Origin: JAWXUK01 sp044432725
GTDB taxonomy: Bacteria > Bacillota > Clostridia > Oscillospirales > Oscillospiraceae
Reading direction: 5' to 3'
Length of the DNA: 14,700 nucleotides
Assembly (NCBI GenBank): GCA_044432725.1
Contig: JAWXUL010000043.1
Location: 1 to 14,700, forward strand
How positions within the stretch are numbered: the stretch's first letter is position 1; the number at the start of each line of letters is the position of its first letter. The notes beneath the pieces were generated by a model that did no database searches, had not been told where the DNA came from, and saw only the letters and a program-made list of their open reading frames with translations. A program made the translations under genes and the position numbers. Shown one piece after another: positions 13,521 to 14,700 of this stretch.

Positions 13521-13561
13521 CTGGTCATACTGGACTTATCCCCAGTGTGACCAGCTTTTTT
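13521..13561 (+). terminator. Intrinsic terminator
   Basis: CTGGTCATACTGG (13521-13533) pairs with 13542-13554 (one G-T pair), then CTTTTTTAT. It closes either the CPBP operon or the decayed gene before it. Confidence 0.88.
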
Positions 13562-13580
13562 ATGATTTTTCTGAAATACC

Positions 13581-13609
13581 TTGTTTTTTCTGGTGAATTG
13601 TGGTAGAAT
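13581..13609 (+). promoter_or_regulatory. Promoter of the small acidic protein gene
   Basis: TTGTTT (13581-13586), 17 nt, TAGAAT (13604-13609) with TGG before the -10. The layout and several bases match the promoter at 5548-5576. Confidence 0.65.
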
Positions 13610-13658
13610 TATACTGTAATTCATCACCGATATTCAAGTAACAGGTAAGGAGAAGAAT

Positions 13659-14087
13659 ATGGAAGTAGAACAAATTGTGGTGCAGTTAAAAGAAAAAATC
13701 TCAGGAGCCATTCACTGTATCGTAACGAAAGAATTTGCGAAAATATTAGAGTATGTGAAGCTGGGTGAGGAACAAAAAGTGGATGGGAAAAGTGACTTAG
13801 AGTCCATGAAAGACTGGGAAAAAGTCATAAATGGTCAACTTGCTCTGTGTGAGGAAGAAGATGATGAGGGGCTGTATTCTCATCCTTTAAAAGTAGATGA
13901 ATTTGACGAAACACTCTGCGAGGATGACCTTGATGAATGTGCAGAGGAATTATTGGAAGAAGGGGAAACCTGTATTTCCTATCAACTTCGTTCTAATGGA
14001 GAAGTGATTGACTACTTGACGAACGAATTTAGAGTTGAACTCAGCCAAGAACAAGTGATTGAGGTTTTTTGGAGTATCAATGGTTAA
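13659..14087 (+). CDS. Small acidic protein of unknown function
   Basis: A 142-residue soluble protein with no recognised domain. The start is supported by AAGGAG at 13647-13652 and a promoter 50 bases upstream. About 27% of residues are Asp or Glu, concentrated in residues 66-108 (CEEEDDEGLY, DEFDETLCEDDLDECAEELL). Five cysteines are present, three of them in this acidic stretch. The ends are more regular: MEVEQIVVQLKEKISGAIHC at the start and LSQEQVIEVFWSING at the end. Such charge could suit binding to a basic partner such as a nuclease toxin or DNA-binding protein, as anti-restriction and immunity proteins do, but there is no direct evidence. It is a single-gene unit with its own terminator. 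Confidence 0.8.
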   Translation: MEVEQIVVQLKEKISGAIHCIVTKEFAKILEYVKLGEEQKVDGKSDLESMKDWEKVINGQLALCEEEDDEGLYSHPLKVDEFDETLCEDDLDECAEELLEEGETCISYQLRSNGEVIDYLTNEFRVELSQEQVIEVFWSING

Positions 14088-14118
14088 ACTTTCTCCAAAT
14101 AGAATTTCTAGTAGGACA

Positions 14119-14160
14119 AAAGCCGTTATTGACTTCTTTGGTCGGTGACGGCTTTTTCTT
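14119..14160 (+). terminator. Intrinsic terminator of the acidic protein gene
   Basis: AAAGCCGTTATTGAC (14119-14133) pairs with 14141-14155, with G-U pairs, then TTCTT. It begins 31 bases after the stop codon. Confidence 0.88.
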
Positions 14161-14179
14161 ACGCCTTTTTCACCCCACG

Positions 14180-14260
14180 CACCACTTTGAAACCACTCCA
14201 TCACAGCTTGCACTACAATGATACCACCCCATCACAGCTTGCACCACTTTGACACCAACC
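14180..14260. repeat. 31-nt tandem repeat, about 2.5 copies
   Basis: Units at 14180-14210, 14211-14241 and a partial one at 14242-14260. Each begins CAC-Y-AC and the two full units share CCATCACAGCTTG at the end, differing at about six positions. The period of 31 is not a multiple of three, so it is not a protein repeat in one frame. Confidence 0.8.
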
Positions 14261-14335
14261 AAAAACGAAGAAAGCGAGGGAATCAGCCATATTGAGAATG
14301 AAAAAGAAAACACTGCGACCACAGAACAGCCGTAA
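14222..14335 (+). pseudogene. Possible decayed 3' end of an acidic protein gene
   Basis: A frame following a TGA at 14219-14221 ends in NEESEGISHIENEKENTATT then EQP and TAA at 14333-14335. The composition resembles the glutamate-rich gene that starts at 14442, and a terminator follows as for a real gene. There is no start signal, and the upstream part runs through the 31-nt repeat. It may be chance; confidence is low. Confidence 0.3.
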
Positions 14336-14369
14336 AACTCACCTTAACCAACTGAATATCTGTGATTTG

Positions 14370-14412
14370 AGCCTTTATTGACGTGACTAGACGTTGGTAA
14401 AGGCTATTTTTA
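14370..14412 (+). terminator. Intrinsic terminator without an intact upstream gene
   Basis: AGCCTTTATTGACGT (14370-14384) pairs with 14391-14405 with a few G-U pairs, 6-nt loop, then ATTTTTAT. The only sequence it could serve is the decayed fragment before it, since the acidic gene already has a terminator. Confidence 0.8.
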
Positions 14413-14441
14413 TGCAGAATTTTAGAAAGTAAGGTGATTTT

Positions 14442-14700
14442 ATGAACGAAAAACAAGAAGTAACCCCAGTTTGGAATGAAAAAGAATTAGCACCCACCAC
14501 GCAGGAGCAAGACCACGCACCCACCGAGGGAAAGACTTTGCGACCAAAGGAAGTCCCTTTAGGGAAAAAGTTGCCAGAAAGTCCGTCCATCGCTCCCCCA
14601 TGCCGTCACGAAAACGAGGGAAACCCAGAACCCACCTACCACGAGCAAGCCACAGAGGACGAGCCAGAGAGCGAAAAAACAGACCTCTCTACCCACCAGA
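14442..14700 (+). CDS. Start of a proline/glutamate-rich protein (partial)
   Basis: An open frame of 86 codons from ATG 14442 to the window edge, with AAGGTGA just upstream. It begins MNEKQEVTPVWNEKELAPTT and continues with low-complexity sequence rich in E, P, T, K and Q (QEQDHAPTEGK, PEPTYHEQATEDEPESEKTD). No signal peptide or membrane segment is seen. The last 120 bases are roughly 55-60% G+C and use codons such as CCC, ACC, CAC and GAG, unlike the AT-rich genes before it. Disordered N-termini of this kind are common on large proteins of conjugative elements in Firmicutes, but the diagnostic part is outside the window. Confidence 0.7.
   Translation, partial: MNEKQEVTPVWNEKELAPTTQEQDHAPTEGKTLRPKEVPLGKKLPESPSIAPPCRHENEGNPEPTYHEQATEDEPESEKTDLSTHQ

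Noticed and set aside
13394..13627. 77-codon minus-strand frame
   Set aside because: It runs through a terminator, a promoter and the inverted repeat, and its translation is not protein-like.
14180..14260. CRISPR-like array
   Set aside because: The units are directly adjacent with no unique spacers, there are fewer than three copies, and no cas gene is near.

Overview
The window looks like accessory chromosome of a low-GC, Gram-positive anaerobe of the class Clostridia. The evidence is AT-rich coding sequence, strong AGGAGG ribosome binding sites, many stem-loop terminators with T tails, and typical Firmicutes families (PadR with HAAS/DUF1700 and DUF4097; ECF sigma with DUF4179; DUF2975 with a YozG-like HTH; CPBP protease). 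The genus cannot be fixed from this sequence. No rRNA, tRNA, CRISPR array, transposase or integrase was seen.

Layout: (1) 1-2072, plus strand: the end of a BspA-type leucine-rich-repeat gene, an ankyrin-repeat protein, and a co-transcribed protein with an HEIIH zinc-peptidase signature. (2) 2136-3811, minus strand: a PadR-DUF1700-DUF4097 envelope-stress type operon, whose DUF1700 gene is split by an in-frame TAA. (3) 3977-5486, plus: ECF sigma factor plus DUF4179 membrane protein. (4) 5630-8012, plus: a second ankyrin-type protein overlapping a DUF4240-DUF1963 fusion. (5) 8136-9931, plus: second ECF sigma with a membrane-anchored anti-sigma candidate. (6) 10092-11215, minus: third ECF sigma/anti-sigma pair. 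(7) 11544-13320, plus: DUF2975 membrane protein, small HTH regulator and CPBP protease in one operon. (8) 13334-14700: a decayed gene fragment, a small acidic protein, a 31-nt tandem repeat, a second possible fragment, and the start of a more GC-rich, proline/glutamate-rich protein running off the window.

How it works together: most of the window is signal-response modules. Three sigma/anti-sigma pairs lie within 7.3 kb. All three have an ECF-like promoter (TGMRAC, 17 nt, YGTAYT) just upstream of the sigma gene, which predicts autoregulation and possible cross-talk. The third also has a consensus housekeeping promoter. The PadR operon has a textbook promoter with a palindrome over its likely start site. 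The LRR, ankyrin and DUF4240-DUF1963 genes resemble the mixed immunity-type gene clusters that accompany polymorphic toxins, but no toxin gene is visible here, so that role is only inferred.

Most units are closed by their own hairpin terminator, so the region reads as a string of small independent cassettes with decayed fragments between the last ones.
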